Shown: piece after piece, positions 1 to 6,736 of the stretch
Layout of the letters: each line of letters opens with the position of its first letter
Numbering within the stretch: the first letter of the stretch is position 1
Source: Candidatus Portnoybacteria bacterium CG02_land_8_20_14_3_00_45_8
GTDB lineage: Bacteria > Patescibacteriota > Minisyncoccia > Portnoybacterales > GWB1-42-6
Length of the DNA: 10,882 nucleotides
Assembly: GCA_002780785.1 (NCBI GenBank)
Contig: PEUE01000056.1
Location: 451-11,332 of the forward strand
Direction of reading: 5' to 3'
Program-made: the position numbers and the translations under genes
The notes under the pieces: generated by a model
Told to the model about the DNA's origin: nothing
Seen by the model: the letters and a program-made list of their open reading frames with translations, nothing else
The model's database searches: none

Positions 1-849
1 TTAGTTTTTGTGACTTATGGTTTGGGCGGTGGTGTTGGCACTGGTGCCGGACCAATTGTGGCTGAAGCCGCCAAAGATGTTGGCGCGCTGACAGTGGGCG
101 TGGTGACCAAGCCATTTTCTTTTGAAGGTATGCAACGTTCGCGCATTGCGGCTGATGGCTTGGAAAGATTGCGGGATAACGTGGATACTTTAATTACTAT
201 TCCTAATGACAAGCTGTTGCAAACGATTGAACGCAACACTTCTTTGATTGATGCCTTTAAAGTAGTTGATGAGGTCTTGCGCCAGGCGGTGCAAGGAATT
301 TCCGATATCATTGTTACACCGGCCATTGTTAATGTTGACTTTGCCGATTTGAAAGCGGTGATGGCCGGAGCCGGCTCTGCTTTGATGGGCATTGGCCGCG
401 CGTCGGGCGATGACCGAGCAACGGAAGCGGCCCGAGCTGCCATTAACTCGCCGTTATTGGAGGTCTCTATTGATGGCGCCAAGGGCGTGATCTTCAATGT
501 GGCGGGCGGCACGGATATGACGATGATGGAAATTAACGAGGCGGCCAAAGTTATTACCGAAGCGATTGACCCGCAAGCCAAAGTTATTTTCGGCGCGGTG
601 ACCGACACCACTCTTAAGAAAGGCGAGATTAAGATTACGGTGATTGCGGCTGGTTTTGGCGAGCAGGCCTTTAAGAAAGAAAGAGAAGAAAGAAAAGACA
701 AAATTGAATCACGAACTGAACCGATGCGACAGGAAACGCCGCCCTCGTCTACTAAAAAAGGAGCTTTTTCCGGTCAAGTGAATCCCATTGACGACGCCGG
801 AAATGAAGAGTGGGACATTCCCGCCTTCATCCGCAAGAAGATGAAATAA
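1..849 (+). CDS. ftsZ: Cell division GTPase FtsZ, 3' part (5' end outside window)
   Basis: Tubulin-like GTPase that polymerises into the cytokinetic Z-ring at the inner face of the membrane. The reading frame is open to base 1, so the gene starts upstream and lacks roughly its first hundred residues here. Seen: the tubulin signature loop as GGGVGTG (bases 22-42; the usual form is GGGTGTG), the TKPFSFEG and TIPNDKLL blocks of the GTPase domain, the catalytic T7 loop NVDFADLK, and the ASGDDRATEAA helix of the C-terminal domain. A short variable linker of about 35-40 residues, rich in charged residues, Pro and Ser, leads to a conserved tail peptide, WDIPAFIRKKMK, the type of segment that binds FtsA/ZipA/SepF-like anchors. 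The first Thr of the signature loop being Val is unusual. Identification is secure from several collinear motifs. A strong terminator follows 18 bases after the stop. Confidence 0.97.
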   Translation, partial: LVFVTYGLGGGVGTGAGPIVAEAAKDVGALTVGVVTKPFSFEGMQRSRIAADGLERLRDNVDTLITIPNDKLLQTIERNTSLIDAFKVVDEVLRQAVQGISDIIVTPAIVNVDFADLKAVMAGAGSALMGIGRASGDDRATEAARAAINSPLLEVSIDGAKGVIFNVAGGTDMTMMEINEAAKVITEAIDPQAKVIFGAVTDTTLKKGEIKITVIAAGFGEQAFKKEREERKDKIESRTEPMRQETPPSSTKKGAFSGQVNPIDDAGNEEWDIPAFIRKKMK

Positions 850-867
850 AATATTTTTTGATTCTCA

Positions 868-902
868 AAAATCCCGACCCGTCTTTAACCGGTCGGGATT
901 TT
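868..902 (+). terminator. Intrinsic terminator of ftsZ
   Basis: A perfect 12-bp stem, AAAATCCCGACC (868-879) against GGTCGGGATTTT (891-902), with an 11-base loop. The A-run and U-run form the base of the stem. It starts 18 bases after the ftsZ stop and separates ftsZ from nrdD transcription. Confidence 0.9.
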
Positions 903-915
903 GATTTTAGGGCGC

Positions 916-924
916 TGTGGATAA
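916..924 (-). promoter_or_regulatory. DnaA-box match upstream of nrdD
   Basis: TGTGGATAA on the plus strand is a perfect TTATCCACA on the minus strand, the high-affinity DnaA site. It lies about 95 bases upstream of the -35 element of nrdD. DnaA is known to regulate nrdAB in Escherichia coli, so a role in coupling dNTP supply to replication is possible. It is a single 9-mer and could be chance; no cluster of boxes suggests an origin. Confidence 0.4.
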
Positions 925-931
925 GTTAATG

Positions 932-945
932 TCGCAAAATTGCGA
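932..945. promoter_or_regulatory. Short inverted repeat TCGCAA-AA-TTGCGA, possible operator
   Basis: A 6-bp perfect dyad with a 2-base centre, 8 bases from the DnaA-box match and about 70 bases upstream of the nrdD -35. The centre is too tight for an RNA hairpin but suitable for a dimeric repressor. It does not resemble the NrdR box. Function unknown. Confidence 0.25.
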
Positions 946-1015
946 GTTGGTTTTCCTTTGATTTTAAGCCATTCCCGGCTGGGTTTTTTGGCTGGAAATT
1001 TTTAAAAAGCGGCAT

Positions 1016-1043
1016 TTGACACAATTTTTTAAAAGTATAGAAT
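1016..1043 (+). promoter_or_regulatory. Sigma70-type promoter of nrdDG
   Basis: Perfect -35 TTGACA (1016-1021), 16-base spacer, -10 TAGAAT (1038-1043, five of six consensus). The predicted transcription start near 1050 leaves a leader of about 135 bases before nrdD. No other good promoter is seen between the ftsZ terminator and nrdD. Confidence 0.7.
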
Positions 1044-1065
1044 TAGGGTAAGATTAAAAACCATT

Positions 1066-1164
1066 AATCACGCAAAACTTTTGGGGGGAAGTGTGATTTT
1101 GTTTTTAAAGCGAGTGTTGTAAAATTCATTCTTAGGAAATTCGGTTATTGGTTTTTTGTTTCCT
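1066..1164 (+). promoter_or_regulatory. Structured 5' leader of nrdD (two possible stem-loops)
   Basis: First stem: AATCAC (1066-1071) and ACTT (1077-1080) pair with the continuous AAGTGTGATT (1089-1098), leaving a GCAAA bulge and a G-rich loop TTGGGGGG. Second stem: AGGAAA (1134-1139) with TTTCCT (1159-1164). Neither is followed by a clean terminator-type U-run. The leader could carry control by an RNA-binding factor or ligand, but it matches no riboswitch class that I recognise. Confidence 0.35.
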
Positions 1165-1186
1165 GGAAAAATAGTCAAGTAAAAAA

Positions 1187-3331
1187 ATGGCGCCTATCGT
1201 TAAATGCAAGTTTGACAAGATTCAGAAAAGAAACGGACAAGTAGTTGATTTTGATATTTCAAAAATTGAAAACGCGGTCCATAAGGCCTTAACGGCAACT
1301 GGCCAGGGCGATGGTCCTATTGCCCGCAAGGTCACTAATAGAGTAATCAACCTTCTCAACAAGCGTTTTAAGAAAGACGAAGTTCCCAAGGTGGAAGAAA
1401 TTCAAGATATTGTTGAGGAGGTTTTAATTTTGGAAAATTTTGTAGAAACGGCTCGTTCCTATATTTTGTATCGGGAGCAGCGCCGGCGAATTCGCGAAGC
1501 GCAAAGCACGCTGGACGAAACCGTGGAGATGGTGGATAAGTATATTCAGGAGCTGGATTGGCAAATCAAGGAAAATGCCAACATGGCTTATTCTCTCCAG
1601 GGTTTGCATCAGTACGTGACTTCAGCCGTCAGTAAAAAATACTGGTTAAATAAAATTTATACTAAAGAAATACGCGATGCGGTCAACAGCGGGGATTTTC
1701 ATATCCATGACCTTGATTTTGTCGGCGCGTATTGCTGCGGCTGGGACTTGTATGATTTGTTGGCGCGCGGCTTTGGCGGCGTTTCAAGCAAAGTGGAGTC
1801 GCGCCCGCCCAAACATTTGCGAACGGCTCTGGGGCAGCTGGTTAATTTTTTCTATACCATGCAGGGCGAAGCGGCCGGTGCGGAAGCGGTGAGCAACCTT
1901 GATACGTTGCTGGCGCCGTTTATCCGCTACGACAACTTGAATTATTTGCAGGTTAAGCAGGCCATGCAGGAATTCGTTTTTAACTGCGCCATTCCCACGC
2001 GCGTCGGGTTTCAGACGCCATTTCTTAACGTGACGTTGGACATCAAGCCGCCAAGTAGTTTAGCCAGTCAGCCCGTTATCATCGGCGGCCAGCCGCAAAA
2101 AGAAACTTACGCCGAATTTCAGGAGGAAATGAACGCTTTTAACCGGGCTTTTGCGGAAGTGATGTGTGAGGGTGATGCCCAAGGGCGAGTGTTCACCTTT
2201 CCTATTCCCACCTATAATATTACCCGCGACTTTGATTGGGATAACCCCGCTTTGCAGGGCGTTTGGGAGATGACGGCTAAATACGGCGTGCCTTATTTTT
2301 CCAATTTTATAAACTCTGACATGAGCCCGGATGATGCTCGTTCAATGTGTTGTCGTCTGCGCTTGGATAACCGAGAACTATATAAGCGCGGCGGCGGGCT
2401 ATTTGGCGCCTATCCCTTAACAGGAAGCATTGGCGTGGTCACGCTCAATCTCCCGCGGATCGGCTATCTTTCTAAAACCAAGAAAGAGTTATTTGAACGC
2501 TTGAGCCGGGTAATGGAAATAGCCAAAATAAGTTTGGAGATTAAGCGCAAGACCATTGATAATTTTATTGAAAAGGGCTTGTATCCTTACTCGCGCCACT
2601 ACTTGGAGAGTATCAAGAAAATGCGCGATAGCTACTGGAGTAATCATTTTTCAACCATTGGTTTGGTGGGCATGAATGAAATGCTGCTTAATTTTACTGA
2701 AAAAGATATTACTTCAACCGAAGGCGCCAAGTTTGCCGGCGAGGTGCTGGATTTTATGCGCAAGACCCTAATCAAATATCAGGAAGAAACAGGTAATCTT
2801 TATAATCTAGAAGCCACGCCAGCCGAAGGGGCCAGTTACCGCTTGGCCAAAAAAGATAAAGAGACATATCCTGATATTGTAACGGCGGGCGTTAGCGAAC
2901 CCTATTATACCAACTCCACTCAGCTACCGGTTGGTTTCACCAGCGATCTTTTTGAGGCGCTGGAGTTACAAGATAATTTACAAATTAAGTATACCGGCGG
3001 AACGGTTTTTCATGCCTTTTTGGGCGAGCGGATTCAAAATCACGAGACCATCAAGACCCTCATTAAAAAGATTTTTACCAAGCATCATTTGCCCTATATG
3101 ACTTTTAGCCCGACTTTCAGTATTTGTCCTAACCATGGTTATTTGTCGGGCGAGCATTTTATCTGTCCCAGGTGTTTAATTGAGCAGCCCTGCGAGGTTT
3201 ATTCGCGGGTGGTCGGCTATATCCGTCCGGTGCAGCAGTGGCATCCGGGCAAGCAGGAAGAGTTTAAAGAGCGCCTGACCTTTAAGGTTAAAGAGACCAA
3301 AATCAAAGAGCGGGTGCCAGTTCGCATATGA
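1187..3331 (+). CDS. nrdD: Anaerobic (class III) ribonucleoside-triphosphate reductase, glycyl-radical enzyme
   Basis: Reduces ribonucleoside triphosphates to dNTPs without oxygen; cytoplasmic. The 714-aa protein has an N-terminal ATP-cone allosteric domain (about residues 4-95, from VKCKFDKIQKRNG), then the ten-stranded barrel. Visible landmarks are HIHDLDF followed by AYCCGWDL (C183/C184, region of the radical-transfer cysteine), TRVGFQTPF, MCCRLRLD (C388/C389) and RGGGLFGAYPLTGSIG. Near the C-terminus, C647-x2-H650 and C660-x2-C663 fit the zinc site, with His in place of one usual Cys. RVVGYIRPVQQW holds the radical glycine, Gly677. The start is ATG with no Shine-Dalgarno; it is the first ATG before the ATP-cone. 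nrdG overlaps it by 4 bases, as expected for co-translation with its activase. The choice of reductant (formate or a redoxin) cannot be settled by eye. Confidence 0.97.
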   Translation: MAPIVKCKFDKIQKRNGQVVDFDISKIENAVHKALTATGQGDGPIARKVTNRVINLLNKRFKKDEVPKVEEIQDIVEEVLILENFVETARSYILYREQRRRIREAQSTLDETVEMVDKYIQELDWQIKENANMAYSLQGLHQYVTSAVSKKYWLNKIYTKEIRDAVNSGDFHIHDLDFVGAYCCGWDLYDLLARGFGGVSSKVESRPPKHLRTALGQLVNFFYTMQGEAAGAEAVSNLDTLLAPFIRYDNLNYLQVKQAMQEFVFNCAIPTRVGFQTPFLNVTLDIKPPSSLASQPVIIGGQPQKETYAEFQEEMNAFNRAFAEVMCEGDAQGRVFTFPIPTYNITRDFDWDNPALQGVWEMTAKYGVPYFSNFINSDMSPDDARSMCCRLRLDNRELYKRGGGLFGAYPLTGSIGVVTLNLPRIGYLSKTKKELFERLSRVMEIAKISLEIKRKTIDNFIEKGLYPYSRHYLESIKKMRDSYWSNHFSTIGLVGMNEMLLNFTEKDITSTEGAKFAGEVLDFMRKTLIKYQEETGNLYNLEATPAEGASYRLAKKDKETYPDIVTAGVSEPYYTNSTQLPVGFTSDLFEALELQDNLQIKYTGGTVFHAFLGERIQNHETIKTLIKKIFTKHHLPYMTFSPTFSICPNHGYLSGEHFICPRCLIEQPCEVYSRVVGYIRPVQQWHPGKQEEFKERLTFKVKETKIKERVPVRI

Positions 3332-4023
3332 CTTTTGGCGGGCTTCAAAAACTGACTTTAATAGATTATCCCGGTAAAGTTGCAGCTACTATTTTCACGG
3401 TTGGCTGCAATTTTTTATGTCCGTATTGCCACAATCCCGAGTTGGTTGATCCGATAAAAATAAAAGACCAGCCAAAGCTTAGTGAAAAAGAGATTTTAAA
3501 ATTTTTGACGAGCCGGCAGGGTCTGTTAGAAGGGGTTTGTATCACGGGGGGGGAGCCGACGCTATCAGCTGAGCTGCCGGAATTTATTTCTAAAATTAAA
3601 GCGCTGGGATTTTTAATTAAGCTGGACACGAATGGTTCCAGTCCCGAAATGTTAGCCCGATTGCTTAGCGAGCGGTTGGTTGATTACGTGGCGATGGATA
3701 TAAAAGCGCCGCTGGAAAAGTACAAAAAAATCGTTGGCGGCCAGGCCTCATTGGAAGATATTCAGCGGAGCGTTGAACTGACGCGTTCCGCCCCCGATTA
3801 TGAGTTTCGCACCACGGTGCTGCCGGTTCTCCATAGCCCAAAAGACATTTTAAGTATTGGCCGCTGGCTGCAAGGGGCGAAAAAATATTATTTGCAGCAA
3901 TTTCAGCCGACCAAGACATTGGATTCGGCCTATCTGGACGAGAAGCCATTTGCTTGGGATAAACTGGCAGAACTACGCTCTTTGCTGGAAATATTTTTTG
4001 ACAAGTGTGAGATTAGGGAGTAA
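3328..4023 (+). CDS. nrdG: NrdD-activating radical-SAM enzyme
   Basis: Activase that uses a [4Fe-4S] cluster and S-adenosylmethionine to make the glycyl radical on NrdD. The 231-aa protein opens with FGGLQKLTLIDYPGK, typical of the longer NrdG2/PFL-activase-like type. It has the cluster motif C27-x3-C31-x2-C34 (CNFLCPYC) and the SAM-binding GGEPT motif at residues 74-78. LDTNG and DIKAP mark later strands of the partial barrel. The start codon overlaps the nrdD stop (ATGA), so the two are translationally coupled. A run of eight G (3546-3553) encodes part of GGEPT and is in frame, which shows that at least this long homopolymer was read correctly. A terminator follows 30 bases after the stop. 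Confidence 0.95.
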   Translation: MTFGGLQKLTLIDYPGKVAATIFTVGCNFLCPYCHNPELVDPIKIKDQPKLSEKEILKFLTSRQGLLEGVCITGGEPTLSAELPEFISKIKALGFLIKLDTNGSSPEMLARLLSERLVDYVAMDIKAPLEKYKKIVGGQASLEDIQRSVELTRSAPDYEFRTTVLPVLHSPKDILSIGRWLQGAKKYYLQQFQPTKTLDSAYLDEKPFAWDKLAELRSLLEIFFDKCEIRE

Positions 4024-4053
4024 GGTTTAGCCGCTGGCCAGCAGGGCATAGAT

Positions 4054-4080
4054 AAGCACCAGTTACGCTGGTGTTTTTTA
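4054..4080 (+). terminator. Intrinsic terminator of nrdDG
   Basis: A 9-bp stem (one G-U pair), AAGCACCAG (4054-4062) against CTGGTGTTT (4068-4076), with loop TTACG and a continuing T-run to 4079. It closes the nrdDG transcript and isolates the AT-rich operon that follows. Confidence 0.85.
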
Positions 4081-4089
4081 GTTAACATC

Positions 4090-4118
4090 TTGACACGCCT
4101 ATCGCTATACACTATACT
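4090..4118 (+). promoter_or_regulatory. Promoter of the GHKL-ATPase operon
   Basis: Perfect -35 TTGACA (4090-4095), ideal 17-base spacer, -10 TATACT (4113-4118). A second A/T-rich hexamer, TATAAT at 4119-4124, sits too far from the -35 to pair with it. The predicted start near 4125 coincides with the left arm of an inverted repeat. Strong by consensus, so the operon is probably expressed or repressed at an operator. Confidence 0.75.
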
Positions 4119-4125
4119 TATAATA

Positions 4126-4156
4126 ACGATATGATTTATATATAAGGGCATATCGT
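4126..4156 (+). promoter_or_regulatory. Perfect 8-bp inverted repeat at the transcription start (operator or leader hairpin)
   Basis: ACGATATG (4126-4133) and CATATCGT (4149-4156) are perfect inverted copies separated by 15 A/T-rich bases. The left arm begins at the predicted transcription start. This fits a dimeric repressor site spanning about two helical turns, or an RNA hairpin in the roughly 60-base leader. The small first gene of the operon is one candidate regulator. Confidence 0.45.
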
Positions 4157-4184
4157 ATTTAATAATATTTTAAAGTCCTGGCTT

Positions 4185-4418
4185 ATGGAAAAAATACAAC
4201 CATCAAATGAACATCCCAGAGATCGCTTTAAGCGGCTTGCTACTCAGAGAACAAACATAGTCCTAAAACGCTTGAAAGTTTTAGGCAATTGTTCGAACCG
4301 GAATATTTACGAATACGACGAACAAGATATTGATAAAATTTTTTATGAAATTGAACGGAAAGTAAAAGAAACAAAAGCAAAATTTCATTTTCCTAAAAAA
4401 AGAGAATTTAAATTATAA
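4185..4418 (+). CDS. Small 77-aa conserved-looking protein of unknown function, first gene of ATPase operon
   Basis: Basic, mostly helical protein. A block around RFKRLATQRTNIVLKRLK predicts an amphipathic helix. It is followed by LGNCSNRNIYEYDEQD and a second charged helix, DIDKIFYEIERKVKETKAKF. The pattern (arginine-rich helix, LGNCSN-x-YEY, helix ending in KxxF) reads like a small family I have the impression of having seen in many bacteria, but I cannot name it and no function is known to me. No membrane segment, signal or catalytic motif is seen. The gene ends 10 bases before the ATPase start, so the two are almost certainly co-transcribed. Possible roles are a DNA-binding regulator acting on the inverted repeat upstream, or an accessory subunit of the ATPase. 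The ATG has no Shine-Dalgarno. Confidence 0.7.
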   Translation: MEKIQPSNEHPRDRFKRLATQRTNIVLKRLKVLGNCSNRNIYEYDEQDIDKIFYEIERKVKETKAKFHFPKKREFKL

Positions 4419-4428
4419 TATAAAACAC

Positions 4429-6024
4429 ATGCCTATAAAACTTCATATTTCTCCGCGACTGGTTAAATCTGTTTCTTCACTTTATAATGACCCAAACAGA
4501 ATTTTTATGGAATATATTGATAATTCCCTTGATAGTGCAGGACACTGGTTTAGTGATGAATCGGTGGGATATACAAGACCAATCGAAATAACATTAAAAA
4601 TAGAGGGTAAAAATAAAAAAGATGGACGGGTTACTATAGCTGATAATTGCTTCGGGATAACAAATTTTAAAAAAGTAGTACAGAGTATTGGCAATTCAGA
4701 TAAAAAAGCGCAAGGTTTTACCAACGGTCAGTTTGGTTATGGCATTTACTCATTTATGGCTGCATGCGAAAAACTGGAAGTATTTTCAAAACTCCACAAG
4801 GAAGATGCTTTATATATCCCGATATTGCGTAAGCAGTTTGATGAAGCTCGTCAAGAAGATGTTCAATTTCCAGATCCAAAAATTAAAAAAGACTTCCCTT
4901 CTATATCAGGGACCGTTATTATTTTATCTGAATTTGACCAGGATAGCTGGAAACAAATTAACACCGAGGAATTAAAGAAAGAGATGGAGAAACATTTTGA
5001 GCTGCTTTTGCGTCGTAAGAATTTAGCAATTAAAATTATAAACAATGACAGAAATATTTATAAGTGTCAAGCATTTGATTACGAATCGTTAGAAGGAGAA
5101 ATATACGAAGATTATATTACTGATTTTATAACTCAAGACAAAAGAATTAAAGCGGGTAGTTTAGCCACAAAGATAAAAAATCCTGTGCATATATTTTTAA
5201 AAATGACTAAGGGAATTACTATCAACAGACCTCCTGTTTTTATCTCTAAGGGTAGAAGAATCTGTGAGATAAAAGACGTTAAAAGTTTTTGCTCAAAACA
5301 TAAAAGCGACATCTGGGATCATCCAAATGTAACGGGTTTTATTGATCTTAGTGATTTACTAGGGCCGACAATTGCCAGAAATGATTTTAGAAATAACAAT
5401 TACTCAAAAGCACTTTATAATACCCTGTATGAACTTGAGGAATTAATATCAGAGTTTGTAAAAAAAGCCAATCTTAAATCGGAGGAGCGCCATTACCAGC
5501 AGTTGGAAGATATTTTGAATAAGGAATTGTCAAAGTTGGCCAGAATTGATTCGATGAATTATCGTACGGATTATATTAAAGGGGGCGACATTAGCATCAG
5601 ACAAGATGGAACTGGCGTAGAGTTTGAGGAGGGTTTGGGAGGTAAGGATTTTACAGTCGGCGGAACGAATAGAGGGGGAGGCGGTAATATCGGTGCTGAT
5701 GAAGATAATGGAATCGGGCCAAGTGAAAAAGAGGGTGATGTACCCAACGATAAAGTTGGCGGCGACAAAATTCGAGGTGAAGAGCAGTTTGAGGATAGCG
5801 ACAGACATGCTAAGGAACGCAAAAAAAGTGGCTTTAATATACGCATCTCAGACACCGAACCACAGATTGATAATGAGACCGGGAATCCTAAAAGATCTTT
5901 GCTGGTTGGTAGTGAAATTATTATTTACAAAAAGCATCCAGGCTTTCAGGAGCGCGCCAAATTTACTCGACAAGGAGAGGCTAAAATTTCAGAGCGTCTT
6001 ATAACTTATCTGGCCGGGAAATAA
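4429..6024 (+). CDS. GHKL-fold ATPase, MORC/Hsp90-like, probably frameshifted near its 3' end
   Basis: ATP-binding protein of the GHKL (gyrase, Hsp90, histidine kinase, MutL) superfamily. The Bergerat pocket is complete: N-box MEYIDNSLDSA (E28, D31, N32), G1 box IADNCFGI (D72, G76) and G2 box GQFGYG (residues 100-105). E28 is the expected general base for hydrolysis. Residues about 150-340 resemble the S5-like transducer region of MORC/MutL-type proteins. Residues about 385-450 are Gly- and acid-rich low complexity. A conserved-looking C-terminal module begins near HPGFQERAK and runs into ERLITYLAG, where the frame stops at TAA (6022-6024). A further 51 codons continue in the -1 frame (see next entry), so 531 aa is probably a truncated product of a ~581-aa ancestor. 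MORC-like ATPases occur in bacterial restriction/defence operons; that role here is inference. Confidence 0.85.
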   Translation: MPIKLHISPRLVKSVSSLYNDPNRIFMEYIDNSLDSAGHWFSDESVGYTRPIEITLKIEGKNKKDGRVTIADNCFGITNFKKVVQSIGNSDKKAQGFTNGQFGYGIYSFMAACEKLEVFSKLHKEDALYIPILRKQFDEARQEDVQFPDPKIKKDFPSISGTVIILSEFDQDSWKQINTEELKKEMEKHFELLLRRKNLAIKIINNDRNIYKCQAFDYESLEGEIYEDYITDFITQDKRIKAGSLATKIKNPVHIFLKMTKGITINRPPVFISKGRRICEIKDVKSFCSKHKSDIWDHPNVTGFIDLSDLLGPTIARNDFRNNNYSKALYNTLYELEELISEFVKKANLKSEERHYQQLEDILNKELSKLARIDSMNYRTDYIKGGDISIRQDGTGVEFEEGLGGKDFTVGGTNRGGGGNIGADEDNGIGPSEKEGDVPNDKVGGDKIRGEEQFEDSDRHAKERKKSGFNIRISDTEPQIDNETGNPKRSLLVGSEIIIYKKHPGFQERAKFTRQGEAKISERLITYLAGK

Positions 6025-6173
6025 CCGTACACTATAAAGACAAATATTATAATAAGCTCCACGAAGGGCAGCCGGAATACAATATCAATATGTTTATTGG
6101 GCTAATGGAGTTCGTCTACGTGTTTGAAGACGCGCTTACTCCGCTTGTTGGTAAAAATTTATCCGATTTATAA
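6018..6173 (+). pseudogene. Out-of-frame C-terminal tail of the GHKL ATPase
   Basis: From 6018 the -1 frame reads EITVHYKDKYYNK and on to TPLVGKNLSDL before TAA at 6171-6173, 51 codons. It joins ITYLAG of the ATPase to give ITYLAGEITVHYKD, which reads as one continuous protein. One extra G in the GGG at 6016-6018 would restore the frame. The tail ends 5 bases before the next ATG, the same tight spacing as elsewhere in the operon, which supports it being the original end of the gene. The local bases do not form a convincing ribosomal slippery heptamer. Confidence 0.75.
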
Positions 6174-6178
6174 TCAGT

Positions 6179-6736
6179 ATGATATTAAAAGAATTAATAA
6201 ATAATATAATCCCATATTATAATAAATATAAGAGGAACCAGGAAAATTTAACTGGAGCTCAAGCCCTAGAGATAATTTGGGATGTCGGAAATTTAATCAA
6301 AGAGTATTTAAAGGACAAAAATATTGCTCCGCGTACTTTATATCACCAGATATATGGAAAATCTGAAGGTGATACGGATATTCCTCAGAAGAGTTATATT
6401 ACTAGAGACTTTTTAGATCGAGCTTATCGAGTAAAAAGGATTTTTAATGATAAAAATGAAATCAAGAAAACTTTCCCAAACCTTAAAAGGTATAGACTGT
6501 TTTATAAATCAATGCCTTTTTTCGACGAAGGTAGATTCAAAATGGAAAACACAGATCGAAAAAAATTAATTGAGTTACTTAATTCAAATAAAACATACAA
6601 CGAAATTATCACTGAAGTGGCTAAATTACGTGAAAAGAGAATAGGTCTTAGTATCCCTAAAGATAGCAAACTAAAAGAGCTTGAGAGAGAAAAAAAATAT
6701 TTGTTGCTTTTTATAGTTTACTCTACAAGCAGTTAA
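6179..6736 (+). CDS. Unrecognised protein, N-terminal part, third gene of ATPase operon
   Basis: 185-aa frame whose last 12 codons (after the A8 run) look spurious; the true protein probably continues in the -1 frame to 7044, giving about 288 aa. Helical, charged, no membrane segments. Visible blocks are LEIIWDVGNLIKEYL, PRTLYHQIYG, SYITRDFLDRAYRVKRIF and a FPNLKRYRLF segment. The order (W-[DE]-x-G helix, an R-x-F-L-x-R-x-x-R helix, then a short L-x-x-Y-x-L helix) loosely resembles the helical N-terminal domain of DUF1016/YhcG nucleases. The match is only in spacing and character, so it is a weak suggestion. No PD-(D/E)xK or other nuclease motif is apparent. It starts 5 bases after the restored ATPase stop, so it is likely a partner of the ATPase. 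Confidence 0.7.
   Translation: MILKELINNIIPYYNKYKRNQENLTGAQALEIIWDVGNLIKEYLKDKNIAPRTLYHQIYGKSEGDTDIPQKSYITRDFLDRAYRVKRIFNDKNEIKKTFPNLKRYRLFYKSMPFFDEGRFKMENTDRKKLIELLNSNKTYNEIITEVAKLREKRIGLSIPKDSKLKELEREKKYLLLFIVYSTSS

Larger units (their letters stand above)
850..1186 (+). other. Regulatory gap between ftsZ and nrdD
   Basis: No gene is seen in these 337 bases. They hold, in order, the ftsZ terminator, a perfect DnaA-box match, a short TCGCAA/TTGCGA palindrome, a sigma70-type promoter and a leader of about 135 bases with two possible stem-loops. No tRNA, known riboswitch core or small open frame with coding character was recognised. Confidence 0.6.

Noticed and set aside
15..701. Long open frame on the minus strand opposite ftsZ
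   Set aside because: It is the antisense shadow of a clear FtsZ coding frame and has low-complexity Ser/Ala/Ile composition without motifs.
916..945. Replication origin suggested by the DnaA-box match
   Set aside because: A single box without a cluster, no dnaA/dnaN neighbours and no clear unwinding element.
967..990. Possible second terminator (AGCC...GGCT then T-run) upstream of the nrdD promoter
   Set aside because: Only a 4-bp stem, with GGG between stem and T-run; too weak to call.
3329..3331. UGA recoding (Gly) as in Gracilibacteria or Absconditabacteria
   Set aside because: nrdD ends naturally at TGA directly after its conserved C-terminal region, overlapping the nrdG start, so TGA acts as a stop.
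4033..4042. Perfect 10-bp palindrome GCTGGCCAGC after nrdG
   Set aside because: Too short and loop-less for a terminator, and the real terminator follows at 4054-4080; no repeat of it was noticed elsewhere.
5571..5855. Pro/Ser-rich minus-strand frames opposite the ATPase linker
   Set aside because: They mirror the Gly/Asp-rich low-complexity codons of the ATPase and show no independent start or motif.
6010..6024. Programmed -1 frameshift at GCC-GGG-AAA-TAA in the ATPase
   Set aside because: The bases do not form an X-XXY-YYZ heptamer and re-pairing in the -1 frame would be poor; a lost G is simpler.
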